Assembly (NCBI GenBank): GCA_907163375.1
Contig: CAJQUW010005372.1
Span: 30,271 to 94,270 of the forward strand
Length of the DNA: 64,000 nt
Reading direction: 5' to 3'
DNA from: Prostheceraeus crozeri
Lineage: Eukaryota > Platyhelminthes > Polycladida > Euryleptidae
A program made the position numbers and the translations under genes. Shown one piece after another: positions 1 to 12,341 of this stretch. The stretch's first letter is position 1, and each line of letters starts with the position of its first letter. The notes under the pieces were generated by a model, which made no database searches, had not been told where the DNA came from, and was given only the letters and a program-made list of their open reading frames with translations.

Positions 1-920
1 TACAGAATCGCGAACAACATAAGATTATGACAATGAATGACAATCCTTATTGGCTAATGATTTTCTTGATTAGATTTACACAAGATTTGTCCAGATGTTA
101 TTAATTATCCATGCGGATTAATTAGAATATCTCAGGCATGATTTAGCAAAATTACTTTCAATAAATCAAGGACCGGGCAATATGTTTTATCTGAATAATA
201 TTGTGGACCCATTTATGTCTCTCAGTTAATCATGACCACTGTCATCTTTTTTTAGTACACGACCGTGAATCTTATGCTATTTTCGACAAGTGAATGTTAT
301 CATCTAGACCTCGGAGTCCTATCAGGCTCAGGGAGGTCAAGTGAACGTTTAAGGATGTGGGCACTGCCAAGGAGTGCTGCCTTGACCAGCTCCAGAATGT
401 GTAGCGTGGTATGTGGTTATATATGTAGTATGCCTGTATGTAGTATGTGGTATGTGGTCCCTCTTGGAGCCCACAACTTTGTCTACCACTACTATGTCTG
501 ATCTTCTCGCAGATATTCTATGATTTGTTCTGATCTCAAAGTCCCGCAAGATCTTCACTTTATCACTCTGTGACAGCGAGGGGGACATGTCGTTTATCTT
601 ATCATTATTGGATTTAATCATTTCTATATGTTGTGGCATTACAGGCTGCTGAGATCGAAGTTGCAATGATACTGGCGATGTAATTAATTCTGACTTGCTA
701 CTCTGCTTGAATACACTTTTTCTATACGGTCAAGCTATTGAAAAAATTGTCATCATTGTTAGAATATTCTTAAAATTGATGAAGTCTATGGCTATCATTA
801 GTACTTAGATTTTGAATATAACTGAGAAGGGACCTCTTAGAACATGTTCCTAAATGAGCTGTTCAGAGTCAGATGAGGTAGATCTATGGATGATCCGAAG
901 AATTTTTCCATTTTCATACC
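1..920. other. intergenic, nothing recognised
   Basis: AT-rich non-coding sequence. The open frames on both strands around 265-666 are short, overlap on opposite strands and resemble no family I know. I see no RNA gene or clear repeat structure here. Confidence 0.5.
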
Positions 921-930
921 TGGACTAGTC

Positions 931-1676
931 CAGGGATGCGGAGTCCTATCATTTTGATTGGACTCCGACTCCGACTCCGGGTGGCAAGTATATAAAGCCT
1001 AGTTTTTTGAAAAATTAGCTGGTAACCTACATCATAGATCATTATAGGTTTACCTGAACCTATTTCTAGTAATCATTGTTGCATCAAGCAACAATCATTT
1101 TCGATGAAAGTTTATCAAATGTCGCTTTCAGTTAGATGCATGCGACTCGGCTCCTCCCATCTTCTTGATGTGTGCTTCACACGGCTTTTCTTCAGTCTCT
1201 ACCAGGCAGGAAAATCCCCATCCTTCTCAAAAAAATGAATACACTTTCGATTTTAATATGCGCTTTAGAGGACCCATCACACACGATTAGCGTAAGGGTA
1301 AGAAGTAATGTTCTCAAATAAACTAGTAATTCATTTTTGTCTCTGATATTACCTTTGGCGCGCAGGTGTGATCGAGGCTAGGAAGGCTTGTCTTCTCTAT
1401 TAAATCACCGAGTGAAAAGACAATCCCTTTTTCACTATCACGGTTCATTCCCTCAACTATTTCAAGCTTTGCATGCACTGCTGTGTCTGCACTTTTGTTT
1501 GACGGTGAAAGTTGATATCATGACAATGACAGCTATGCACGAGGATAAATAATTTGTTTGTATTATATTTCGGGTCTGGTTATAGGCCGGAGTCTGGAGT
1601 CCTATCATTTGATAGGACTCCGTCTCCAGCAAAAATGATAGGACTCCGGGACTCCGACTCCGACTCCGCATCCCTG
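931..1676. mobile_element. non-autonomous hAT-like DNA transposon
   Basis: The two ends are inverted copies: CAGGGATGCGGAGTCC on the left and its complement ending GCATCCCTG on the right. The ends are rich in GACTCC/GGAGTC sub-repeats, and the right end carries an extra internal palindrome of the same motif at about 1590-1660. The flanks TGGACTAG (921-928) and TGGACTAC (1677-1684) look like an 8-bp target duplication with one mismatch, separated from the left end by two bases. CAGGG-type ends and 8-bp target duplications are typical of the hAT superfamily. No transposase is encoded, so it would depend on a helper. The superfamily assignment is inferred from the ends only. Confidence 0.72.
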
Positions 1677-1905
1677 TGGACTACATTGCTTGTTTTTATT
1701 GCTTTGTAACAATAATTCTCATACGATGATGAAAGTCATCCCAGTAGCCATTTATAATAGAATATAATGCTTACTAATTTAAATTATTAGTTAAAGTAGT
1801 CCTAATGAGGACTGATGGCGTTCTCCAATCCGCAAGTGTACAAAGGCAATGCTACTGTAACCATTGGATTAATCAGTTCTTAAAAGAACTCAATGTAGCT
1901 TTCTC

Positions 1906-2602
1906 GTGGCAACAAATTAAAATTGATCAGCTTTTGCCCAATATCTGGTAAAAATGGAGATCTTAAGACTTGTAATACTACTCATTCTTGCTGTTAATAT
2001 ACTAATACCATAGATTCCAAACACTACCGTATACACGTTCAAAACAGACGTCTAATATACTGTACCGACTATAGATGCTGATAGTGGAAATAGAATAAGA
2101 CAATGGTCACCATAGGTTAAGGAAATTAAAAATGGATATTATAAAACAACAGGAAACCGATGAATAAAAAATGGAAAAGTGGAGGTAAAATATGGAAATA
2201 CAACGATGCTACTACACCGATTACAAGTGAACTATATCTGACACTACACAAAGTGGATAATGGTAAGAGTGGATAAGTGGAAAGTGGAGAATGGAGGTAA
2301 ACAATAGAACTACAATGACACTCTACTACACCGAAATCAATGAAACTATACACACTATACCTAAGACTACACATGGAAAATACTATTTCTTCACTTGAAT
2401 TTGTTATCGCCAGTTTCTTCATCCGTCTATAGTACTTCATGTAATTCCACATTTCTTCATTTGAATTACAATACATCGACCACTACTTCAGCTACCGATT
2501 CAGGGATATAAAACATAATACTGCAGTCCGTCAGTCATCAGCAGGTACTCGTCTAGTTGTGTTTCGACCCCTAACCTGAACACTCAAACGCAGACGAGCG
2601 GG
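1906..2602. repeat. dispersed repeat A, copy 1
   Basis: This stretch is repeated in the same orientation at 25,856-26,500, inside lipase intron 1. The copies start at GTGGCAAC and end at GACGAGCGGG and differ by one internal gap of about 52 bp plus scattered substitutions, so they are young. Both hold a minus-strand open frame of 116 codons (2126-2476 here) with no recognisable domain, and the few differences in it do not favour silent positions, which argues against a real gene. A TATA-like GATATAAAACAT followed by CAGTCCGTCAGTCATCAGC near the 3' end looks like a small promoter, so a solo long terminal repeat is one possible identity. Confidence 0.75.
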
Positions 2603-2679
2603 AATGGAATTTTCATATCTGTCCCTAACATCGAAATGGCATATCACAGAATTAGACAACTTGCTCCTTCTCGAATGGA
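2602..2679 (+). repeat. exact 78-bp direct repeat, copy 1
   Basis: Begins at the last base of repeat A copy 1 and recurs, base for base as far as I can read, at 3271-3348. The sequence is not found next to repeat A copy 2. Confidence 0.85.
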
Positions 2680-3218
2680 CATTATATAGGCCTAGTCTTC
2701 TGATTAGTATTCTAAGTTGTCATGTCGCCTGTTGTCACAACAGAAGTAAATAAATACACAACCACTTGAAACTGTCGAACCACTTACCTGCAGTAGACTG
2801 GCAGATGATTGATTGATAATTAGCAGGTTGATACTTATCTTATTTTGTCAACAATTCGGATACCAACATGAATTTATTTCACATTTAAATCTACTCTTTT
2901 TTTCACTGTTGAACTGCTGGCTTTTTTTCTAGATAAGTGAATTGGTTCATCAAAATACCAGTGGGCAAGGTTGTTCTACAAATAAGTTGTCGATTTTTTG
3001 AAAGTATTAAAACTCCATCCACTTCTCTGTTAGGAAAAGGGTTTGAATTTAAAATTAATGAATCGTTTATTTTAAAAACACACACCGAGAGTTTTACGTG
3101 GATAGTGAGGGGTTGAAGCATCAATCAAGGGTGTTAAATCACCTATGAAGAAACAAAAATGGTCTAGATAAATACATTTCTTTCTTGCTCACACACAATC
3201 CGATAGAGAACCAACACA

Positions 3219-3242
3219 TAGGGGAGAGTAGGGCACATTGAA
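3219..3242 (+). repeat. terminal motif of repeat family C
   Basis: TAGGGGAGAGTAGGGCACAT followed by TGAA closely matches, in reverse complement, the right-hand end of the family C element at 46,855-46,880. It is probably one end of a decayed copy. The other end is not evident here. Confidence 0.45.
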
Positions 3243-3270
3243 TCATCTGCGCGCGCGTCTTGGGTTTCTA

Positions 3271-3348
3271 GAATGGAATTTTCATATCTGTCCCTAACAT
3301 CGAAATGGCATATCACAGAATTAGACAACTTGCTCCTTCTCGAATGGA
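3271..3348 (+). repeat. exact 78-bp direct repeat, copy 2
   Basis: Identical to 2602-2679 and in the same orientation, 669 bp downstream. It lies just beyond the family C terminal motif. Confidence 0.85.
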
Positions 3349-3669
3349 TAATTTGTATATCGCTCACTATTGGAAATGACGAACAATAGGGTGTCAGCCG
3401 GTTTGGACACCAGAGACAGTGAGTGAGTGGCGTGCGTGCTGTGATATCACTTCGCACACACCAAAACACACATCGCTGTGTGGCTACAATTCAGGGTATG
3501 CACTATGCAGCGAGGATGGAGAAATCATCCTTATCCAATGGTTATCCAGATAACCCTACCTGATCTCTAGAATATGAAGTTATTCGGCGTGCGCGTCGGA
3601 TAGCTATTGGATAGGGGTTATCCTGTGTCGAGTATTTGGGCACAGGTGAACTAATTTTAGAGCGCCTGC

Positions 3670-5038
3670 TATTTTCTTAAATAATGATCGGATGGAATTC
3701 ACAGCAGTCCGCAAGCGACGCCCGACTTCTTTCCGATCTCTGTAAGGTATTAGGAATTGCTTTTTGCTTATTTACTAAGTTCCAGTATGTACCATCGTTT
3801 TGAATTAGTCTTCACTTTTAGTAAACTGAAAGAGTAAAACAATCTAATTCTGTAGAGCCACCAGCCTTTAGAGAACTTAGTAGAATCTCCATGCTTTAAG
3901 ACAATGTATGTTGCATCAAATAAACATGTCACATGTACCTTTTGACAATTTCAACAGTTTCTGCTCTTTTTCATTATTATCACTGGATTTCTTAAAATTT
4001 CAGTGAAAAAGTAAATTTTCAGAAAATCGGAATCTTTGTTTTAATATAGGCCGAACCAAAAACCTAATTGCATTTTTATAAGACAGCATTTTTCTTAGGC
4101 ATTCTGTATCAATTTCAGTAATATAACCGCAAAAAACTTTTAGCGTCGACTTATCTACATGCGAGCAAGTTCATGAAAGCTTAGAACATGGTTCATGAGG
4201 ACATGACGCATTGAACATGATTCCTCGTGCCCCACTTCGATGCTCATGTTCTTTTTATCTAGCGAACGAAGTGATCTGTAAGTTTTGAAACGCTATCAGA
4301 TTGATTATTTATGAATATTTTGAATATTTGACGTTTTTTATATAGTATTCGTTTGGTGCGCTGCAATCCTTATCGAGAAAGACAGAAGGACATCACGGCG
4401 AAGAATCAGGGCTAGGGATGGAGAGATGACGGAAGAAACTAATGACATCAAGCAGAATGAAGTCCTATAATTCCAGCGTATAGGCCTACTAATGCGAAAA
4501 TGACTAAATTTCATCGAGCTTATTAGATTTTATGGCATTAGGAGGAATTAGTAACTCTTATTAATATGTTAACAACTGATCAAGAATGGTGTAAAACCAA
4601 TCAAGTGAAGAGAATCATTTCCCTAAAGGTCTGGAAGAGGAGTCATCCCCGATTAAGCTGTGTGTAGAATTATTTTAGAAATAGCAAGAAATAGGTCATT
4701 TCATTGCAAGTACATGTAGTTAGAATAGGCAGACAATGCTAGAAAATATGTGGCAAAACGTGGTAGACCTATTTGCAATAGTAGATTAAAGAATTCAGCA
4801 TGGAACTTTTACAAACATTGCCTAAAATTTCCCTACATTCTGCTAGCTTTAAATTAATGTAAGGCAGTGATCTCAATGAAAATCATCCGTTCAAATACAC
4901 CGGAACCTCCCTTACTGTTGAAACATAATCGAATTGTGATTGTTTCTTTTCTTCGTCTTCGAAGATTTCGCAGCTTTGGTGGTCATAGACCTACTCTTAT
5001 TTTACATGTAGGCCTATGCTTCAATTAATGATCATAAT
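3670..5038. other. intergenic, nothing recognised
   Basis: No coding similarity, RNA gene or repeat was seen here. Only short chance open frames occur. Confidence 0.5.
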
Positions 5039-5126
5039 GGGGCTGTTCATTAACTAAAATTCTGCCGATAGAATATTAAACCGATTTAATATTCTCCCGG
5101 CAGAATTTTAGTCAATGAACAGCCCC
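5039..5126. repeat. 88-bp near-perfect hairpin, palindromic MITE
   Basis: Two 42-bp arms starting GGGGCTGTTCATT pair with about three mismatches around a loop of only four bases. The flanks show AAT on both sides, a possible 3-bp target duplication. The form is that of a tiny fold-back MITE; no superfamily can be assigned. Confidence 0.75.
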
Positions 5127-8100
5127 AATGATGAGCTAATATTGTCTGTCAATGCATTTAAAAATAAAGAGTTTATAAGCCTATTCATGAAATGATAATC
5201 GTTACATATACAAGAAACTTTCATAGAAAATCATAGATTATAGTCTAAACCAAAATAAAATAGAATGACAGTTAAGTAGTGTCACGTTTGCTCAAAATTT
5301 CAAAATTCGTAAGGGCATTAATGTTCTTACGTAATTTAGCATTAATGTTCTTACCAAGGCTCTTCTATCATGAATAATGTTTCTTAATCTGAGAGCTCTG
5401 ATGAACTATGAACATTTTCTTTCAGAATATAGAATCTAATGTTTCATATCTAACACATGCCATCCTTTTGACGAATTTTTTTGCTCACTTATGAATTGAA
5501 ATATCTGATACATGAAGTCTACAAAAGTTGCCAAAGTCTACAAGAACGTAATGAATAAAGGTGGCCCAATTGCCCCATACATGGGACACATTAGACCACT
5601 TTCGCAAAAAATTTATAATTCAAATTGTGAGAAGATGAAATGTTACAGAAGCGTCCAACAACTCAGAGATTACTTAGCATGCCCTCAACTTTTCATCTGA
5701 GTTTGATTTTGGTTCATTTGACTAAGTATAATCAAACTATCGAGAAAAGTTCAAAATCATGTTCAATGTGCTGCACACTCCTTTACTTCCTAAAAATATC
5801 TTGTGTCTGATTTGGCAGTGGCTTTGACCGCTACGGTTTTCCAAAGCATCTCAACGACTCCTGTCAAAGCCTGCGCTTTCGCTTGATTTTTGTAGGCTGT
5901 GTTGCGATCCAGCACCTTGGACTCGATTCAGAAGAAAGTTCTCTGTGATGACACCCACCTTTATCGACAGCAGCAGCATGTGACGGCTACTGCCTTATAT
6001 TACAGGAAAAATCCGATATTCTCATTAACGCATAATATATTGAGGAATATTTAGTCGACGTTTACAATATGGGTTGTCAAGAAAATTATCATGAAAACTA
6101 CCATCATCCGGATATATAAATGAATACCTCAATAATTAGCAACAATTCATCGACGACAACCTAATTAATCATTTCATTTCAACTATATTTGACTCTCAGC
6201 ATCACAATGCATGCGAATGTCAGAGTTTGATTTATCGATCCTCAATTGATATTTTTATTCGAAAAGTTACCTTTGAGTTGAAGCAAACAATATCTGCGCT
6301 GGTTAAAGTTCAGGTGTTTGATCGGTTTTATATATTTTTTGGTCCGATTTTCATCAAAAATAAAATGATCATCACCTCTTTTCATCAATAGCAGTTATTA
6401 CTCGCATCGCATACTATTCGTTATGCTCACTGAATCAAGCTCAAGTGCTCGTTAACAACTCTAAATGACTGTACTTCGAAGATTGAGTGTGTGGTTCCTT
6501 TCTCGTGTGTTCTTTACAGTTAGAATCCGTCGAACCGTGATTTTCCCTCCGTCAACCTAAATACCTGTACATGTAGTTTCACTAGTGTTATAAACTCTTA
6601 AACTCTAGTGTTATGAGCTCCTCTTAAGAAACTTAGTATTTAATTAAGAGTGGTTGCAGGCCTATGGATATTTTTCAAAAATCCGTTTATATTTCGGCAA
6701 CATATTTATGCAAAACTCAGTTCATTCTGCTATTTCGTATGTGTCACTAGTGAAAAACTTCTCAAATCAGATTTGAATTACGAGCAATGTAGCGGCTCTC
6801 CATGCGTAGCAATTTTTGCGTTCCCAACTCAGATTCCGGCGAAAAACAACGACTGCGATTCTGCACTCCTGGACGTAACCCTGTGATACGCCCACGTTAA
6901 TGCTCAAAGCATATTTCCTTACCATACCATGCACGTTTTGCTCAATTATTGCACCGATGAAACACAACTATATAATGAAGCAACTTAATTTCATTCATCT
7001 TTAATTTCATCTCTCATGGTTTGCTTATTTTTCCAATATTGTTGAAGAAAAAAAATAACAGAGAAAGTTGAGAAATGCTCACTCATGCATTATAAAATCA
7101 TGAGCATCAAGAAGTAGTTGACGTGAACAAACAGCTTCAACCAAATGAAGAAAGAAGCGTAATGCTATTCTGCAGCTCAAGAAAGACATGATTCTTTGTG
7201 CTGAATTCCGCAAATAGAAGAGAAGTAGCAACTTTGTAAGACATTTTGTATTTGCATTTTTATATAGTTACATATTTACAGATATACGCATTTAATATCA
7301 GACAGAAAAATACCTCGATGTTTTAATAAGTGAATGCTGCGTTGATATTCGTTTGTAAAACTGAGTATATGTTTTGATGACATGCAAATATCACAAGCAG
7401 ATGCAGCGTTTACGCACCAATTTCTCATAAACAAAATATCATTCCTTCAATTTACTGTTTAAAAAATCGATTATCAGACAAACACACATTTTTGATTTTC
7501 TGAATTATTAGGCCTCGAACGCAAACGACAATTTGCCATTGGTTATTTGCCCTGATACGCAAAAGGACTTTCAGTTATTCAATAAGTACTCTTTTTGTGT
7601 GGGATGTTCTGGAACGCATCATATGCGCATTTGACTGGATTTTGTAGTAATGACTTCCTTGTCATTGATAATTGATAAAAAATCGCAGGCTACAGAATGC
7701 AAATGCTGACAATTAATACAAGTCTACAATGCATGTCATTGTGACATAACAGATAACCCTTTGAGAGGTAGACAGTTGCGAAAATATTGATAAAACCATT
7801 TTGAATTCTATAAATATGAGTATAGAACAAAATGAATCCTTCCAGTTAAATTTGTTAATTGTTTTTATTATAAATAGTTTGTTATGTTGTCACAGCAATA
7901 GATTTTACACCTTATACAAGTACTTCAAGCTGTCAACAGACCAATTACTGACTACAAAAAGATAATAATTGACGATTACTGTGCATACACCTTTGATCCT
8001 GATTCCTGAGCTTATCAGCCAAAAGTGACGGATGCTGTGGTGAATTTATTTCATACGGGAGAAACATCGGAACTCTAGATGTCATGATGCTAGATAACTT

Positions 8101-8900
8101 AGTCATTGTCAAAATCACGAAAAGTATTGTCTCATTATCTTATATTCTCGCTCAATATTTGAGAACTGTGGAATAAAATGATATAAATAGAATAGCAAAT
8201 CCGAAGGGCTATTTCATTGGAACCTGAAGTATGTAAACAGTTTACTTGATACAATGTATACATTGCAACATTTTGTTTGTATAATGAGATTTCATGTTAA
8301 TTGCAGTTATTACGGTGAATGAGTCACATCTGATTTACATGAAGATTGGCTGAGGTATAAACTATCTCAGATATGGCTTAAATCCACAATAACACCATTC
8401 ATGAAAGTAATCAGTCCATTGGGAGACAATATTTCGTTTAACCCTCAAATGTATGAAATATTTTACTAACGTTTTTGCATGAGATAGGTCTCATAGGACC
8501 CAATGTGTAATTTTGAGTCATTAAAGCAAATATAAATTTGTTGAATGTACGAAGCCACGTGATATTGTTAGAATGTCATTAACGTGAACGCATCATAAAA
8601 ACGCATCATGAAACATAATTTATCATTACAATTTTAATTTTTTTAAATCTTGCCTTCTTCCAATGAAAATTAGACACATATTTCTACAAATATTCAGACT
8701 ATTTTTCTTAAGATTTTTCTTATGAATCTACTAAATCTATTATATTTTATGATTCTTCTTGAAGATATATTTTGCTGTCTTAAGCCACATTCGGTTATAG
8801 TATGAGATTTATACCATAATGTATAAGAAAATGAATTACAATACAATCTTCACAAAAGCGAAATCTGTAGGCTAGGCCTACATCTAAAATAGCGTTCAGA
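5127..8900. other. intergenic, nothing firm
   Basis: No gene recognised. A TTAA followed by CCCTC at 8438-8446, with AGGTCTCATAGGACCC about 40 bp further on, resembles one end of a piggyBac-type MITE, and a related GGGTCCTCGAGGACCCA palindrome occurs at about 9639-9656. No matching second end was found. Confidence 0.35.
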
Positions 8901-8949
8901 AAACTATCTAACATGTCGGTTCGCATCGAAACATTTCGATTTCTGAAGA

Positions 8950-9354
8950 ATGCTCAGCACACAATGGTTTTGTCCCAACTTGTGCATCATACAGGAAGAT
9001 TTTCGGTCAACAATACAACGATGGCATCTCTTTCTCTTTGATCTTGAAACGACTGAATTTGCTTCATCAGATTCCGCACTTCCCGATGGCAAGTCAATGC
9101 CACATGCTGAAAGTGCATTCAGTATCGGACGCCTCACGCCGACAAAGGAGGAATCGGCTCTTCTTCTCAACACATGCTGGACTAATTATAATCCCAACTT
9201 TCGAATGAACAGCCTCCTTTTGAAGCACTTCCATTCCGGAAACCTGGAAACATGGTCCTCAGTTGCTATAGCAATACCTTCAGAATTATCTAGCTCATCA
9301 CCGTACGACGCAACAGAATTAGTCACAATCATCGTCATGTTCTTGATCAAATAA
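8950..9354 (+). other. unexplained 134-codon open frame
   Basis: This is the longest unexplained open frame in the left third. The predicted protein is serine- and leucine-rich and has no motif, signal peptide or family that I recognise. A minus-strand frame overlaps it. There is no splice-site or promoter context to support it. It may be chance or an exon of an unseen gene. Confidence 0.15.
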
Positions 9355-9892
9355 GTTCTGCATTCTGAGAGCAGCATCCCTCGCTGATAGTCTGCTTCGT
9401 TTCATCTCGCAGTCGATGAATATGAACCCATGTGTCATAGAATAGACTATAACTTATAACATATGGAAGATATTTCATCAGCTCGATTGTGATTGGAGCC
9501 CTCGCCAAAGGAAATCGATGAGAAGTTATTTCTGACTTGTTTAGTTGGATGTAAAGTAATGACGCCTACATAAGGTATTGCTCACTATTTTCATGTTTTA
9601 GTTGACCTCAGTAGACAACTGATGGCATTTGCAAGAGATGGGTCCTCGAGGACCCAGTACTTTTCTGTAGTAAAATAACGATCATAGTGATAGTCAGAAA
9701 TTGGAAATTCTAAAGAAGATCAACGCTAACTTAAGAAGTACCTCTTACAGGCCAAAGTCGAAGTTGACCATATTCACTTCAGCGATTCAAAAAATGTCAC
9801 ATTCGATGTGAGTATCGGTGGCAGTCCACCCAATATGCGTCGGCTGGTCATCAAGTGTCCCATGGGCCACGTTCTGCCCTCCGCTGTATTTA

Positions 9893-10055
9893 GTCAATGA
9901 AAGACAATGACACCCTTAATTCCCTGACCGCGCTCACCTGACCCAGGAAACGAACCGCTACGAGTTCGCATCTGCTTCACTAGGTCACGCGGACGGAAGC
10001 AGGAATGCGAGTGAAGACAGAAGTCATATCCAAGTGATAATCGGCAGGTTATTGC
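9893..10055 (-). mobile_element. tRNA-derived SINE, copy 1
   Basis: On the minus strand an A-box-like GTGACCTAGTGAAGCAGA is followed by a B-box-like GGTTCGTTTCC at the usual tRNA spacing. The same arrangement, with matching flanks (CGAGTGAAGNCAGAAGTCAT on one side and CACCTGACCCAGG on the other, plus-strand reading), occurs at 33,880-34,068. Two copies with shared sequence outside the tRNA-like part identify a SINE rather than a tRNA gene. The extent of the body toward 9800 is uncertain. Confidence 0.7.
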
Positions 10056-10059
10056 TTAA

Positions 10060-11620
10060 TTGTACGTGCGCATTTCTCCACATTGAAATGTTTATAGCAT
10101 TTGCGTCAGCAACCAAAAGTCTGTAATAATCTCTCTGGTGCATGTTAAACATCCGGCTGGCTGTTTGATTATTATCTAACCACTTAATGTACCGATATTT
10201 CTTGTCCACCAAAGTCGGTTACAATTTAAAAGAAGACAACGAAAATGATGGTAAAGTCATGCTTTATGACATCGCTCATTTTGAGATGAATTTTATCAAT
10301 AAAAACACAAACTGAATCATGTACTCACTAACTCGTATTGTTCACGATTGTGGCTCTTGAGGAGTTGGAGAATTGGAGAACGAAGTAGAGTTGATTTTGC
10401 TAGCTCTTGTTTTGCAAAACGACGTGATCCTTTAACTTGATTGATGATAACAAAAATCTGCAAGTGTTGAACAACTCAGCAATGTCTTGCTCTTTCGTGT
10501 GTGAGATTTCTCATGTAGCACATGCAGCTGATAGCTTCATGGCGCACGTCCGAATTGAATGAAGAACGCAGTCGAAACTGCATAACCGGGAAGAATACTC
10601 GAAAAAATGACTCACTCGGCAGATTTCAAGGAATATAAAGTGCGGGCGATTACTTTCCCAACATTTCTCTCACTTTGGATTCAAATTTGACATTTCAATA
10701 ATTCTGTTAGCTATATTTTTGTTCATAATTATTGATGCTGAGGGAAAAGGCCTTCCGTACTACACGCATTCGTGCTTATGTGCATGTGGGTGCGAAGTTC
10801 TTCTATACCACTTTCGCACAGAGCTTTTGCTTGGCAGTCTTATCTTGCTTTCAAATCTTCCAAGAGTTGCCAAGACAGTTTGATAAGTGCGAATTAGCTC
10901 ATGAGAATGCCCTGCTTCCAGCTTAAGAGACCCTCATGGAAAACTGTCAAACATTCAACAAACCCTATAACTACTGAGAAGAAATGTGACTTTCGCGACT
11001 GCAAATATTGTAATTTATTAGCGAATATTACCTTCTGTCTTGGAGAAAAATGATAAGCTGTATCAAAAGCTGTAGTGATCACCTTGGCCTGGAGAAAGGT
11101 TTATAGGCTGCATCAGATTACAGCTGACTCAAGTTGCAGGCCTAGAACATAAACAACATGAGCGGTGGAGATTTTGATAGAAACTTTACAGGGTTACGTT
11201 AAAGTTTGATCTGGAGCTCCTAGAATAGGAGTTAGTACAGGAGCATTTAATCAATATTTTGATTGCTTACTATCTCATTCTATAAACTTGCCCGGTTGTA
11301 GTCTTGTACTAGATTTGATCGTGAATTTGGGGAAGTAGTTCAGGTAGTCCTTAGAATAGTCTCACTTACAAAGAGAATATACACAGTATAGCCCAATTTT
11401 CTTCATTTTCAAACCTTCGTTAATAGAATCTTTAACAAACGCGATCAATTACTTCTTACAACAATTGATCAGCAAGATGCTGCAATGATTTGTGAGCACT
11501 CGAAAGAAAACAATTCTTCAGTTTTCGCATACACGAAGTAAGCAAGTTCACTAATTTCCTTTATTCCGAAGAATAAAACTTATTTGATCTTCATATCATC
11601 ATGGCATTACGACTGTATAC
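10060..11620. other. intergenic, nothing recognised
   Basis: No gene, repeat or RNA recognised; only short open frames occur. Confidence 0.5.
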
Positions 11621-11629
11621 ATTTCTGGT

Positions 11630-12341
11630 ATACTTCCTGTACAAACGATAAAAATTCTGGGAGTGACTTTCTCTTCAGATCTAAAATGGGATTCTCACTT
11701 CGATATTGTCAACAGAGTTGCGTCACAGCGACTGTATGCCTTGAGGATTCTACGTCCTGTGCTTGGTTCGATGGATTTAAAACGTGTATACTGTGGTTTG
11801 ATCCTCTCTACTATTGAGTACTGTTCTCCTTTGTTCGTATCATTATCTTCTCGCAACAAGAATTTGCTGAACAAGATACAACGTCGTGCTCATCGAATTG
11901 TGTGTAGTCAAGAGTGCAATTGTACTTTCTTTCCGGACTTAGATTCCCGTCGATTAAATAGTGCTGTTCGACTTTTGCACAAGATCTCTACAAATCCTGA
12001 CCATCCTCTGCATCGGTTGTGTCCGGTCACATTTGCTCATTCTGGAAGATTTCTTCAACCCGTTTCTCGAACCACACGCCGGCTTAATTCCTTTTTTCCG
12101 TATACAGTTGCTATTTCTAACAATTCTAATACATGGTAGAATTACTTTCTTATAATGTCATTTCTATAATCGATTCTGGATTAACGATAAAGATTAAATT
12201 CTAATGGCTGTGCTTCCTGTTAGTTCATTTCTGCTGATGTTGCTCTTGTACGTTCATGTACAGAAATTTTATCGTGAAGCATAGTGTACATTATAATTCC
12301 CAATGTCTTTTGAAAATATACATTTACTTACTTACTTACTG
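11630..12341 (+). mobile_element. LINE fragment (CR1/Jockey-like), 3' end
   Basis: The frame running to the stop at about 12,139 encodes the last part of a non-LTR reverse transcriptase: KILGVTFSSDLKWDSH, then IEYCSPLF and [10 protein letters not shown], the usual landmarks of the thumb region in CR1/L2/Jockey-type ORF2. About 200 bp of 3' untranslated sequence follows and ends in a (TTAC)n tract at 12,323-12,341, the kind of short tandem tail these LINEs carry. The endonuclease and catalytic RT motifs are absent, so this is a 5'-truncated, dead copy. It resembles the fragment at 34,196-35,160 and may be the same clade. Confidence 0.85.

Noticed and set aside
265-666. Overlapping open frames on both strands
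   Set aside because: Short, low-information, no family resemblance or splice context.
2126-2476. 116-codon minus-strand frame conserved in both repeat A copies
   Set aside because: Its preservation follows from the near identity of the two DNA copies; the differences do not favour silent sites.
3164-3469. 101-codon minus-strand frame
   Set aside because: It runs through the 78-bp repeat and the family C motif, so it is a chance frame in repeats.
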